Assembly (NCBI RefSeq): GCF_042652785.1
Contig: NZ_JBHSHD010000017.1
Coordinates: forward strand, 1 to 64,000
Direction: 5' to 3'
From: Dokdonella_A ginsengisoli
GTDB lineage: Bacteria > Pseudomonadota > Gammaproteobacteria > Xanthomonadales > Rhodanobacteraceae
Length of the DNA stretch: 64,000 nt
Part shown: positions 8,275-17,102 of the stretch, in pieces
Layout: each line of letters opens with the position of its first letter
Numbering within the stretch: position 1 is the first letter of the stretch
Notes under the pieces: model-generated
Seen by the model: the letters and a program-made list of their open reading frames with translations, nothing else
The model's database searches: none
What the model was told of the DNA's origin: nothing
Made by a program: the position numbers and the translations under genes

Positions 8275-10013
8275 GAGGTCAGCCGCTTGATCGTTTCGAG
8301 CAGCACCTTGTTCTTGGGATCCTTCCTGCGCCCCTCGTCCCAGATCCGGCGCGCCTCGTCGCGCTCGCCCTTGACCCACAGCACCTCGCCCAGATGCGCG
8401 GCGATGTCGGGTTCGGGCTGCTTCTCGTAGGCGCGGCGCAGCTGTTTCAGCGACGCGTCGAGATCGCCCAGGCGGTAGTGCAGCCAGCCCAGGCTGTCGA
8501 TGATCGCCGGCTCGTTCGGCTTCAGCTCGATCGCGCGGCGGATCAGCTCGCGCGCCTCGCCCAGCTTGGGACTGCCGCGCGGGCTGCCGTCGGCGATCGT
8601 GTAGCCGAGCGCGTTCATCGCCTCGGCGTCGTCGGGCTTGAGCTCGACCACGCGCCGCAGGTCGCGCTCGGCGGAATCCGCATCGCCCTGCTCGACCGCG
8701 AGCAGCGCGCGCGCGTAGAGCAGCCGCGTGTCGTCCGACAGCACGCCGAGCGCCCGCTCGTAGACCGCCAGCGCATCGCGCGGACGCTGCCTGCGCACGA
8801 ACAGCTCGGCCTCCAGGAGATAGGCGCTGCCGAGCTGCTCGCTGTCCTCGCCGGTCTGCGCCTGCAGCTGGTGCAGGAAATCCAGCGCTTCCGCCTCGCG
8901 TCCGAGCTGGTCGAGCAGGACCGCTTCGCGGATGCGCGCGTCGAACCAGTGCTCGTCGTCGTCGCCGACCTCGCGGTACCACTCCAGCGCCTCGGCGCGC
9001 TTGTCGAGCATCTCGCCGACCTGGCCGAGCAGGTACGAGCGTTCGCCGGAACGCTCGCCCTTGCCGGCCTGCATCTCGCGATAGAGCCGCGTCAGGGCGG
9101 CCTTGTCCTCGGCACGCGCGGCGTAGGCGGCGCGCGAGGCAAACGTGGTGTCGTTCTGCGGCCCGCGCTCGAGCGCACGGGCGGCGGCGGCGTTGTCGCC
9201 GGCATCGGCCAGCAGCGCGGCGTAGCCGCCGCGCAGGCGCAGGCTGTCCGGATCGCGCTTCAGCGCCTCGGCGTACTGCGCGCGCGCGGCTGCCTTGTCG
9301 CCGCGATCGAGCGCCAGACGCGCGCTCCAGGCGTAGCTTTCGCTGCCGTGGAACGTCGACACGGCGCGATCGGCGAGGCGCTGCGCGACGCCCTTGTCGC
9401 CGAGCTTGAAGGCGAGCTGGCTCATCGCGATCCAGTTGGTCTCCTTCGCCGCCAGGTGTTCGGGCGTGGCCAGGCGCTCGAGCAGCTTCGCAGCCGCGGC
9501 CTTGTCCGGTGCATTCAGCAGAGCCTGTGCGACCAGCCGCCAGCTCTGGTCGTCGCCGCGCGCGGCCAGCGCGGCGAGGTCGACGTAGGCGTCGTCGGCA
9601 CGCTGTTCGCCGAGCGCAAGCGCCGCGCGCGACTGCACGATGCCCCGCTCCTTCGGCGCGAGCTGCTGCCAGCGGGCCAGCGCACGGCGCGCCATCGGCC
9701 ATTGCCGGACCGCCAGCGCCAGCCGGGTGGCTTCCTCGGCCACGGCGGGGTCGTCGGACAGGTCGGCCGCCTCGGCATAGCCCTGCGCGCCGGCGGCGAG
9801 ATCGTCGCCCTGCAGGGCGAACTGGGCCGCCAGCAGCTTCAGCATCAGGTCGTTCTCGGGCGCGACCGCGGTCACCGCCGGCGGCGCCGGCGCGTCGCCG
9901 GCCGCGGTCTTGCGCGGCAGCGGCGCGCAGGCCGCCGTGGCGATCGCCAGCACGACACCGACGACGCCGAAACGAACCCGGTTTGGATGGCGGTGCGGCA
10001 TTCCGTCGTGCAT
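8271..10013 (-). CDS. TPR-repeat lipoprotein
   Basis: A 580-residue protein with a signal peptide ending TAAC (Cys 29) and then almost continuous tetratricopeptide repeats, including canonical ones near the C-terminus. ATG at 10011-10013 is preceded by AAGG at 6 bases; a second ATG four codons later is possible. It is translationally coupled to lolB, suggesting a cell-envelope role; TPR proteins in this position are common in gammaproteobacteria but their job is not settled. hemA is divergent. Confidence 0.85.
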   Translation of the reverse strand: MHDGMPHRHPNRVRFGVVGVVLAIATAACAPLPRKTAAGDAPAPPAVTAVAPENDLMLKLLAAQFALQGDDLAAGAQGYAEAADLSDDPAVAEEATRLALAVRQWPMARRALARWQQLAPKERGIVQSRAALALGEQRADDAYVDLAALAARGDDQSWRLVAQALLNAPDKAAAAKLLERLATPEHLAAKETNWIAMSQLAFKLGDKGVAQRLADRAVSTFHGSESYAWSARLALDRGDKAAARAQYAEALKRDPDSLRLRGGYAALLADAGDNAAAARALERGPQNDTTFASRAAYAARAEDKAALTRLYREMQAGKGERSGERSYLLGQVGEMLDKRAEALEWYREVGDDDEHWFDARIREAVLLDQLGREAEALDFLHQLQAQTGEDSEQLGSAYLLEAELFVRRQRPRDALAVYERALGVLSDDTRLLYARALLAVEQGDADSAERDLRRVVELKPDDAEAMNALGYTIADGSPRGSPKLGEARELIRRAIELKPNEPAIIDSLGWLHYRLGDLDASLKQLRRAYEKQPEPDIAAHLGEVLWVKGERDEARRIWDEGRRKDPKNKVLLETIKRLTS

Positions 10014-10179
10014 GCAAAGCCTTGTCTTGCTTGATATCGCGGGACCGCGCCCGCACAATTCGCGGCGCTCGGCGCAATCGCTGCGCCAATGTCGACATCG
10101 GTCGCGAGCTAGCTTAGCCGATCCCGTCGTCGCTGATTCCACCGTCGAGACCCGCCGCGCCACACTTCCACCGCTCGAT

Positions 10180-11457
10180 ATGGCCCTGGTCGCCCTCGGA
10201 CTCAACCACCTGACCGCACCGGTCGCCCTGCGCGAGCGTGCCGCGTTCCCGCCCGAAGCGACCTCCCCGGCGCTGGCGGACCTGCTGGCCGAGCCGGGCG
10301 TGCGCGAGGCGGCGATCCTGTCGACCTGCAACCGCACCGAGCTGTACTGCACGGTCGAACCCGGTGCGGAAGGCGTTCCGGCCTCCTGGCTGCAGCGTCA
10401 CCAGGACCTGACCCGCGCGCGCGTCGACGAGTTCCTCTACCGCCACCACGACGCCGACGCGGTGCGCCATCTGTTCCGCGTCGCCACCGGCCTGGAGTCG
10501 ATGGTGCTCGGCGAGCCGCAGATCCTGGGCCAGGTCAAGGACGCCTACGCCCTCGCCCGCGATGCCAACACCCTGAAGGCGCCGCTCGAGCGCCTGTTCC
10601 AGAACACCTTCGCCGTCGCCAAGCGCGTGCGCACCGACACGCGCATCGGCGCCAACTCGGTTTCCGTCGCGTTCACTGCGGTGCGCCTGGCCGAGCGCGT
10701 GTTCGCCGACCTGCGCGAGGCCTGCGTGCTGCTGATCGGCGCCGGCGAGACGATCGAGCTGGCCGCGCGCCACCTGACCGAGGCGAAGGTGCGCCGGCTG
10801 ATCGTCGCCAACCGCACGCTCGACCACGCCCAGACCCTGGCCACGCGCTTCGGCGGCTACGCGATCGCGCTGGCGGACCTCGGCAAGCACCTGGCGGAAG
10901 CCGACATCGTGATCGCCTCGACCGCCAGCCGCGAGCCGGTGCTCGGCCGCGACCAGGTCGCCGCGGCGATCGCCGCGCGCCGGCGCAGGCCGATGTTCCT
11001 GGTCGACATCGCGGTACCGCGCGACATCGATCCGGCCGCGGCGGAGATCGAGGACGTCTACCTCTACACGATCGACGACCTGCGCCAGGTCATCGACGAT
11101 AACCTGCGCTCGCGCCGCGAAGCGGCACGCGAGGCCGAAGCGATGATCGAGCTGTCGGTCGAGCACTTCATGGGCTGGTGGCGCGCGCTCGACGCGCACA
11201 ACCCGCTGGTGGACCTGCGCCGCGTCGCCGAATCCAGCCGCGACGAGACGCTGGCCAAGGCGCAGGCGATGCTGGCGCGCGGCAAGTCGCCGCAGGAGGC
11301 GCTCGCCTTCCTCGCCAACACGCTGACCAACAAGCTGCTGCACGCACCGAGCGCGAACCTGCGCGCCGCCGCGCTGCGCGGCGACGAAGAACTGCTGCGC
11401 GCAGCGGAGCGGTTGTTCGACACCGAGCCGGTCGGCGGCGACGAGCGCGAGCGTTAG
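10180..11457 (+). CDS. hemA: Glutamyl-tRNA reductase
   Basis: A 425-residue NADPH-dependent enzyme that reduces glutamyl-tRNA(Glu) to glutamate-1-semialdehyde, the first committed step of tetrapyrrole synthesis by the C5 route. The catalytic Cys is residue 50 in STCNRTE. VLGEPQILGQVKDAY, the NADP-binding LLIGAGETIELAARHL and the C-terminal dimerisation helices are all present. The ATG of MALVALGLNH is chosen although the frame is open further upstream. It is divergent from the lolB operon and followed by prfA, the usual hemA-prfA pair. Confidence 0.97.
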   Translation: MALVALGLNHLTAPVALRERAAFPPEATSPALADLLAEPGVREAAILSTCNRTELYCTVEPGAEGVPASWLQRHQDLTRARVDEFLYRHHDADAVRHLFRVATGLESMVLGEPQILGQVKDAYALARDANTLKAPLERLFQNTFAVAKRVRTDTRIGANSVSVAFTAVRLAERVFADLREACVLLIGAGETIELAARHLTEAKVRRLIVANRTLDHAQTLATRFGGYAIALADLGKHLAEADIVIASTASREPVLGRDQVAAAIAARRRRPMFLVDIAVPRDIDPAAAEIEDVYLYTIDDLRQVIDDNLRSRREAAREAEAMIELSVEHFMGWWRALDAHNPLVDLRRVAESSRDETLAKAQAMLARGKSPQEALAFLANTLTNKLLHAPSANLRAAALRGDEELLRAAERLFDTEPVGGDERER

Positions 11458-11468
11458 CTGGACATGCC

Positions 11469-11558
11469 GGGCTGAGGGCAGAGGGCTGAGGGCCGCCAGG
11501 CACGCAGCGAAGCCACCGGTCTGCCGCTCTTCAGCCCTCGCCCCTCAGCCCTCAGCCC
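11469..11558. repeat. GGGCTGA-type palindromic repeat between hemA and prfA
   Basis: Units of GGGCTGAGGGC on the left are mirrored by GCCCTCAGCCC on the right, with a unique centre. A tandem, non-mirrored version of the same unit (GGGCTGAGGGCTGAGGGCTG) lies at 21922-21958, upstream of secD. Confidence 0.7.
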
Positions 11559-11568
11559 TTTTCCGCCC

Positions 11569-12651
11569 ATGCAACCCACCATCCGCCGCAAGCTCGAACA
11601 ACTGGCCGAGCGCCACGAGGAACTGGAACATCTCCTGGCCAGCGCCGAAGTGCTCGCCGACGCGAAACGCCTGCGCGAGGTTTCGCGCGAACACGCGCAG
11701 CTGACGCCGCTGACGGAATCGCTGCGCGCCTACGACGAAACCGGCAGCGCGCTCGAATCGGCGCAGGCGATGCTGCGCGACCCCGAGCTGAAGGACCTGG
11801 CGGTGGAGGAAGTCGCCACGCTCGAAGCCGAGCGCAGCCGGCTCGAAGACGAGCTCAACCGCCTGCTGATCCCGAAGGATCCGCGCGACGAGGGCAACCT
11901 GTTCCTGGAGATCCGCGCCGGCACCGGCGGCGACGAGGCAGCGATCTTCGCCGGCGACCTCATGCGCATGTACCTGCGCTACGCCGAACGGCGGCGCTGG
12001 AACGTGGAGATCCTCTCCGCCAACGAGGGCGAGCACGGCGGCTACCGCGAAGTCATCGCGCGCGTCGAAGGCCACGGCGCGTACTCGCGCCTGAAGTACG
12101 AATCGGGCACGCACCGCGTGCAGCGTGTGCCGGAAACCGAGGCGCAGGGCCGCATCCACACCTCAGCGGCGACGGTCGCGATCCTGCCCGAGCTGGACGA
12201 GGTCGACGACATCGAGATCAAGGACGCCGACCTGAAGGTCGACACGTTTCGCGCCTCGGGCGCGGGCGGCCAGCACGTCAACAAGACCGACTCGGCGATC
12301 CGCATCACGCATCTGCCGAGCGGCATCGTCGTCGAATGCCAGGACGAGCGCAGCCAGCACAAGAACCGGGCGCGCGCGATGTCGCTGCTGAAAGCGCGCC
12401 TGCTCGACGACGCGCAGGCCAAGCAGACTGCCGCGCAAGCCGAGTCGCGCAAGCTGCAGGTCGGCTCCGGCGACCGCAGCCAGCGCATCCGCACCTACAA
12501 CTTCCCGCAGGGCCGCGTGACCGACCACCGCATCAACCTGACTTTGTACCGCCTGCCGGAAATCATCGCCGGCGATCTCGACGAACTGGTCGACGCGCTG
12601 ACGCGCGAGGACCAGGCCGATCAGCTGCAGCGGTTGACCGCGGCGGGCTGA
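11569..12651 (+). CDS. prfA: Peptide chain release factor 1
   Basis: A 360-residue class I release factor reading UAA and UAG. The GGQ catalytic motif is at residues 233-235 (GAGGQHVNK) and the codon-reading P-x-T motif is PET at 188-190. Length and domain order match the family. It follows hemA across a 110-base gap filled by a repeat. The usual third partner prmC (release-factor methyltransferase) is not next; two leftward TonB-C-like genes converge instead. Confidence 0.97.
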   Translation: MQPTIRRKLEQLAERHEELEHLLASAEVLADAKRLREVSREHAQLTPLTESLRAYDETGSALESAQAMLRDPELKDLAVEEVATLEAERSRLEDELNRLLIPKDPRDEGNLFLEIRAGTGGDEAAIFAGDLMRMYLRYAERRRWNVEILSANEGEHGGYREVIARVEGHGAYSRLKYESGTHRVQRVPETEAQGRIHTSAATVAILPELDEVDDIEIKDADLKVDTFRASGAGGQHVNKTDSAIRITHLPSGIVVECQDERSQHKNRARAMSLLKARLLDDAQAKQTAAQAESRKLQVGSGDRSQRIRTYNFPQGRVTDHRINLTLYRLPEIIAGDLDELVDALTREDQADQLQRLTAAG

Positions 12652-12655
12652 CCGC

Positions 12656-13381
12656 TCAGGGCGTGCGGCCGGCGACGGCGGTTTCGAGCTTCAGCACGGA
12701 GTCGAAGGCCGGCGTGGGATCGTCTCCGTCGGCGGCGATCGACTCGCCGGGGCGGTTCCATTCGCACTTCGGCGGCGAAAAGCGCGTGCCGCGCAAGCCG
12801 AAGCAGACCGGTACCAGCGCGACGCCGGCCAGCGGACGGCCGCCGACCACTTCGGGAGTGAACGTCCAGCGTTTCACCGCCGCGATCGCGGCGTCGACCA
12901 GCGCCTTGTCCGCGTACGGGGCACCTTCGTCGGCGGCCAGCTCCGACACCTGCCCGTCTTCGCCGTAACGCACCTTCAGCAGAACCAGGCCCTGCCGGCG
13001 CGCACGCACCGATACTTCCGGATAGTTCGGCGCCACCATCTTGCCGTAGCCGCCGCCGGTGCCGGCGCGGACCACGCGCAGGCTCGAACGCCCATCGTCG
13101 ATCGGCGTCACCTGCAGCGCGAGGTGCAGCTTCGATTCGGTCACGGCGGCCTGACCATCGATCGCGCCAGGCTTGAAGCGCCAGCTGCGGATTTCCCGTT
13201 CCAGCCGATCCTTCAGCTCCGGCCCCAGCCTGCTCTCGCTGTCCAGACGCGTGACGCTTCCGCTCGCATCGACGGTGATGCTCCACGTCAGGTAAACGAC
13301 CTGCGGCTGCGCCGCGGCGTGAACGAAGGCCGCGCCGATCATGGCCGCGGCGGCGGCGAGTACACGAACGAGTTTCTTCAC
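12656..13381 (-). CDS. Periplasmic protein with two TonB-C-like halves (paralogue 1)
   Basis: A 241-residue protein with a cleavable signal peptide (MKKLVRVLAAAAAMIGAAFVHA). Two similar halves follow. The first (about 28-110) contains VDASGSVTRLD and IRSWRFKPGAIDGQ. The second (about 125-200) has the TonB-C pattern NYPEVSVRARRQG, then LKVRYGEDGQV and VKRWTFTPEVVGGRPLAG. No membrane anchor or proline-rich spacer is present, so it is not a standard TonB. Together with its neighbour at 13437-14165 it is a tandem duplication. Function unknown. Confidence 0.8.
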   Translation of the reverse strand: MKKLVRVLAAAAAMIGAAFVHAAAQPQVVYLTWSITVDASGSVTRLDSESRLGPELKDRLEREIRSWRFKPGAIDGQAAVTESKLHLALQVTPIDDGRSSLRVVRAGTGGGYGKMVAPNYPEVSVRARRQGLVLLKVRYGEDGQVSELAADEGAPYADKALVDAAIAAVKRWTFTPEVVGGRPLAGVALVPVCFGLRGTRFSPPKCEWNRPGESIAADGDDPTPAFDSVLKLETAVAGRTP

Positions 13382-13436
13382 CAGTTCCGTCTCCTTTCCG
13401 GGATTGTCGGGCGGCGTCTCCGGGCAGCCGGGCCGC

Positions 13437-14165
13437 TCAGAGCGTCCTGCCGATCACGTCGCTGAGCAGCTTGGCTGCCGGATCGACGGCGACCCGCTGG
13501 CCGCTGCCGATCGCCGAGCGCTTGCGCGGCGGCGTCCATTCGCAGGCGCCGTCGGCGGGCGGCATCCGGTTGCGCGCCATCGAAACGCACATCGGGATGA
13601 CGACGTCCGCGGCGACCGCCTGCCCTCCCACGCGCTCCGGCGCGAAGGTCGCGCCCTTCATGACGATCTCCATGTTCCTGCGCACGCCGGACGGCACCTC
13701 GGGCGTGCCGGCTTCGGGCGTGACCGAGACGACCTTGCCGTCGCGGTCGTAGGCCACGCGCATCACGTAAAGATAGGTTCCTTCGCGCACGTCGCGCGGA
13801 TTGACACGCAGGGTCGGGAGCTTGCGGATGCCGCCGCCGGTGCCGACGTCGTCGATGCGGATCGCGTAGCCGTCGGTTCCGCTCGGCTCGAGCACGACCG
13901 ACACATTCAATGTCGTCTCGGTCGGCTGCGGCCGGCCGTCGATGCGGCCCGGCTCGAACGTCCAGCCGCGGATCGCACGTTCGAGCGGCTCGCCGAGGAT
14001 CGGCTTGAGCGAGGTCGTCTGCTTCAGCGCCACGACGTGCCCTTGCGCGTCGAGCGATACCGCCCACTCCCCGGCTGTCCTGAGCGGCTTGTCGGCCGCC
14101 GGCTCCGCCGTCGCCACGCCGGCCAGCAGCGCGGCCGCGACCACCGCTGCGAACGTTCTCTTCAT
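13437..14165 (-). CDS. Periplasmic protein with two TonB-C-like halves (paralogue 2)
   Basis: A 242-residue signal-peptide protein (MKRTFAAVVAAALLAGVATA). Its layout matches the next gene: first half VSLDAQGHVVALKQ with IRGWTFEPGRIDGRP, a GTGGG link, then second half with VAYDRDGKVVSV and GATFAPERVGGQAVA. Both proteins end in a CEW-plus-Pro segment and GRTL/GRTP. It is probably co-transcribed with the paralogue, 55 bases apart. The half-domains resemble TonB C-terminal domains but there is no transmembrane anchor. Role unknown. Confidence 0.8.
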   Translation of the reverse strand: MKRTFAAVVAAALLAGVATAEPAADKPLRTAGEWAVSLDAQGHVVALKQTTSLKPILGEPLERAIRGWTFEPGRIDGRPQPTETTLNVSVVLEPSGTDGYAIRIDDVGTGGGIRKLPTLRVNPRDVREGTYLYVMRVAYDRDGKVVSVTPEAGTPEVPSGVRRNMEIVMKGATFAPERVGGQAVAADVVIPMCVSMARNRMPPADGACEWTPPRKRSAIGSGQRVAVDPAAKLLSDVIGRTL

Positions 14166-14296
14166 CGCTCTTCTCCCTCGTGCGACGCCGGCCGTAAGGC
14201 TCCCGGATCCCCTTGCGCGACGAGTATCGAATCCGCCGTGCGCGGGCGCAACCACCGGGCGTGGCACAAACCGGCCGCGTCGGTTAGCGTGCCCGG

Positions 14297-16414
14297 ATGA
14301 CCGAAACCACGTCCGCGGCGCCGCAGGCCGCACTGCAACCGATCGCCGAACTGCTCGAACGCGGCCGCCTCGCCGAAGCCGAGACGCACGCCGCCGAGCT
14401 GCGCCGCCGCTTCCCGGCTGATGCCCAAACCCTGCGCCTGCATGCGATCGCGCTGCTGCAGCTGGGCCGCACCGCCGATGCGCTCGCCGCGCTGCGCGAG
14501 GCGCAGCATCTGGCACCGCGCTCGATCGAAATCCTGTGCAACCTCGGCAGCGCGCTGCTCGCCGAAGGCGACGCGGCGGCGGCCGTCGCCGCGCTGGAAC
14601 AGGCATTCGCGCTGGCACCGGCGCATCCGGCGGTATCGAACGGCCTCGGCAACGCGCGCCGCGCGACCGGCGACCTCGCCGGCGCGATCGAGGCCTATCG
14701 CGCCGGCACGCGCGCCGCGCCGGACTATCCCGGCACCTGGTTCAACCTGGCCGCGGTCGAACTCGCGCTCGGCGACCTCGCGCAGGCCGAGCGCGACGTG
14801 CGCCACGCGCTGACGCTCGTTCCGGGCCATCCGGAAGGCCTGCTGCTGCTCGGCCACGTGTTCGCCGCGCAGCGCCGCCATGCCGAAGCCGAAGCCGCCT
14901 ACGCGGCCGGCGCGCGCGCCGCGCCGCGCGATGCGCGTTTTCCTTACCAGATCGGGCTGATGGCCGAGGAGCAGCGCAAATTCGCGCTCGCCGCCGAGGC
15001 GCACGCGCACGCGCTGGCGCTGGATCCGAACCTGCATCACGCACTCGGCCAGCTCGTCTTCCTGCGCCGCCAGCTGTGCGACTGGCGCGATCTCGACGCG
15101 CTGTCGGCGAACCTGCGCGCACGCGTGCGCGCCGGCGCGCCTGGCATCGCGCCGTTCGGCTTCCTGTCCGAACCGGCCGACGCCGCCGAGCAGCTGCACT
15201 GCGCGCGCAATGCCGCGCGCGACGTCGAGGCGAATGCGGCGAGGCTGCGCGAGCGCCTCGCCTTCGAACCGGCGGCGCCCGCGGCGGACGCGCCGCTGCG
15301 CGTGGGCTTCGTCTCGAACGGTTTCGGCAACCATCCGACCGGGCTGCTGACCGTGGCGATGTTCGAATCGCTGCACGCCCTGCGCCGGGACGGGCACGGC
15401 CTGCAGGTCGAGCTGTTCGCCACCGCCGCGGACGACCAGGGCCCGATCCGCCGGCGCCTGTGCGAAGCGACACAGGCGCTGCACGAATGCTCGGACCTTT
15501 CCGCGCTCGCCCTGGCGCGCCGCATCCGCGAACGCGAGGTCGAGATCCTGGTCGACCTGCGCGGCTGGGGCGGCGGCGGCGTCGGCGAGGCGCTGGCGCT
15601 GCGGCCGGCGCCGCTGCAGGTCGGCTGGCTAGCCTATCCGGGCACGTCCGGAGCGCCGTGGATCGACTACACGATCGCCGACCGCGTCGTGCTGCCGGAC
15701 GTACTGCGCGCGCAGTTCTCCGAGGCGGTCGCCTGGCTGCCGCGCTGCTTCCAGCCGTCCGACCCGTCGCGCGCGGTCGGCGATCCACCGCCGCGCGCGG
15801 GGTGCGGCCTGCCGGAGGCCGGCGTCGTCTACGTCTGCTTCAACAACAGCTACAAGATCAATCCGGCGGCGTTCGAGCGTCTGCTCGCGGTGCTGCGCGG
15901 CGTGCCCGGCTCGGTGCTGTGGCTGTTGTCCGGACCGGATCGCGCCGACGAGCGCCTGCGCGCCGAGGCGCAGCGGCGCGGCGTCGATGCGGCGCGGCTG
16001 GTGTTCATGCCCAAGCTGCCGCACGCGGAGTATCTGGCGCGCTACCGCCACGCCGACCTGTTCCTCGATACGGCGCCGTACGGCGCGCACACCACCGCTT
16101 CGGATGCGATCTGGGCGGGCTGCCCGGTGCTGACCGTGGCCGGCGCGACCTTCGCCTCGCGCGTGGCGGCGAGCCTGAACCACCACCTGGGCCTGCCGGC
16201 GCTGAACGCGGGCGACGACGCGGCCTTCGTCGACGCGGCGGTCCGCCTGGGCGGCGATGCCGGCGCACGCGCGGTGCTGCGCGCGGAACTGGCCGAACGG
16301 CGGCGCGACAGCGGCCTGTTCGACATGAGCGGCTTCGCCGCGGACTTCGCCGCGGTGCTGCACGAGATGTCGCGCCGCCATCGTGCCGGCGAGCGGCCGG
16401 CACCGATCGGCTAG
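14297..16414 (+). CDS. TPR protein with SPINDLY/O-GlcNAc-transferase-like glycosyltransferase domain
   Basis: A 705-residue protein. Residues about 1-270 are tetratricopeptide repeats. Residues about 330-690 match the GT41-type (OGT/SPINDLY) C-terminal region: LRVGFVSNGFGNHPTG, EILVDLRGWG, PLQVGWLAYPGTSG, YVCFNNSYKINP, and DLFLDTAPYGAHTTASDAIW. GT41 enzymes transfer sugars to Ser/Thr of proteins; bacterial members have few known targets. No signal peptide, so it acts in the cytoplasm. It stands alone, upstream of moaB; acceptor and donor sugar are unknown. Confidence 0.85.
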   Translation: MTETTSAAPQAALQPIAELLERGRLAEAETHAAELRRRFPADAQTLRLHAIALLQLGRTADALAALREAQHLAPRSIEILCNLGSALLAEGDAAAAVAALEQAFALAPAHPAVSNGLGNARRATGDLAGAIEAYRAGTRAAPDYPGTWFNLAAVELALGDLAQAERDVRHALTLVPGHPEGLLLLGHVFAAQRRHAEAEAAYAAGARAAPRDARFPYQIGLMAEEQRKFALAAEAHAHALALDPNLHHALGQLVFLRRQLCDWRDLDALSANLRARVRAGAPGIAPFGFLSEPADAAEQLHCARNAARDVEANAARLRERLAFEPAAPAADAPLRVGFVSNGFGNHPTGLLTVAMFESLHALRRDGHGLQVELFATAADDQGPIRRRLCEATQALHECSDLSALALARRIREREVEILVDLRGWGGGGVGEALALRPAPLQVGWLAYPGTSGAPWIDYTIADRVVLPDVLRAQFSEAVAWLPRCFQPSDPSRAVGDPPPRAGCGLPEAGVVYVCFNNSYKINPAAFERLLAVLRGVPGSVLWLLSGPDRADERLRAEAQRRGVDAARLVFMPKLPHAEYLARYRHADLFLDTAPYGAHTTASDAIWAGCPVLTVAGATFASRVAASLNHHLGLPALNAGDDAAFVDAAVRLGGDAGARAVLRAELAERRRDSGLFDMSGFAADFAAVLHEMSRRHRAGERPAPIG

Positions 16415-16442
16415 AGGCTTTTTGGGCGAAACGTCCCTCGTC

Positions 16443-16485
16443 CGGCGCGGCGCGCCAGCCTCTCCGCGAGCGGGAGAAGGGAAAA
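16443..16485. repeat. REP-like hairpin (TCTCCGCGAGCGGGAGAA)
   Basis: A partial copy of the CTCTCCCGC/GCGGGAGAG repeat family, in the gap after the GT41-type gene. Same family as the copies at 6629-6750 and 41473-41570. Confidence 0.6.
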
Positions 16486-16540
16486 CCGCGGTTTCCTGCC
16501 ACGGCTTCCCGTCGCTGCCGGGCCGCGCTACGCTCGGCGC

Positions 16541-17062
16541 ATGACTGCCCAAGCCGATTTCGTTCCGCTGAACCTGTGCGTGCTGACCGTGTCCGACACG
16601 CGCAGCGCCGCCGACGACACCTCCGGCGACTACCTGATTCTCTCGCTCGGACAGGCCGGCCACCGGCTGGTCGAACGGCGCATCGCCAAGGACGACCGTT
16701 ACCTGGTGCGGGCGATCGTCGCGACGTGGATCGCCGACGAGAACGTGCACGGCATCATCGTCAGCGGCGGCACCGGCTTCACCGGCCGCGATTCCACGCC
16801 GGAAGCGATCCTGCCGCTGCTCGACAAGGAAATGCCCGGCTTCGGCGAGACGTTCCGCCTGATCAGCTACGAGGAGATCGGCACCTCGACCATGCAGTCG
16901 CGCGCCTTCGCCGGCCTGTCGAACAACACCTTCGTGTTCTGCCTGCCGGGCTCCACCTCGGCCTGCCGCACGGCCTGGGAAAAGCTGATCCGGGCGCAGC
17001 TGGACGCGACCACCCGCCCCTGCAACCTGGCCGGCCTGCTGCCGCGCCTGCGCGAAACCTGA
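16541..17062 (+). CDS. moaB: Molybdenum cofactor biosynthesis protein B
   Basis: A 173-residue member of the MoaB/MogA/MoeA-type fold that acts on molybdopterin. Motifs include LTVSDTRSAADDTSGDYL, the loop VSGGTGFTGRD, and LPGSTSACRTAW. Length fits MoaB better than MogA. No other moa or mob genes are in the window. ppk2 starts about 40 bases downstream on the same strand. Confidence 0.92.
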   Translation: MTAQADFVPLNLCVLTVSDTRSAADDTSGDYLILSLGQAGHRLVERRIAKDDRYLVRAIVATWIADENVHGIIVSGGTGFTGRDSTPEAILPLLDKEMPGFGETFRLISYEEIGTSTMQSRAFAGLSNNTFVFCLPGSTSACRTAWEKLIRAQLDATTRPCNLAGLLPRLRET

Positions 17063-17102
17063 TCGGCGAACCTGACACCATCCGCAGCACGGAGACGGTC
17101 AC

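Noticed and set aside
12652..14296. TonB energy-transducer genes with missing exbB/exbD partners
   Set aside because: Both proteins have cleavable signal peptides, two half-domains and no membrane anchor or Pro-rich spacer, so they are not ordinary TonB proteins.
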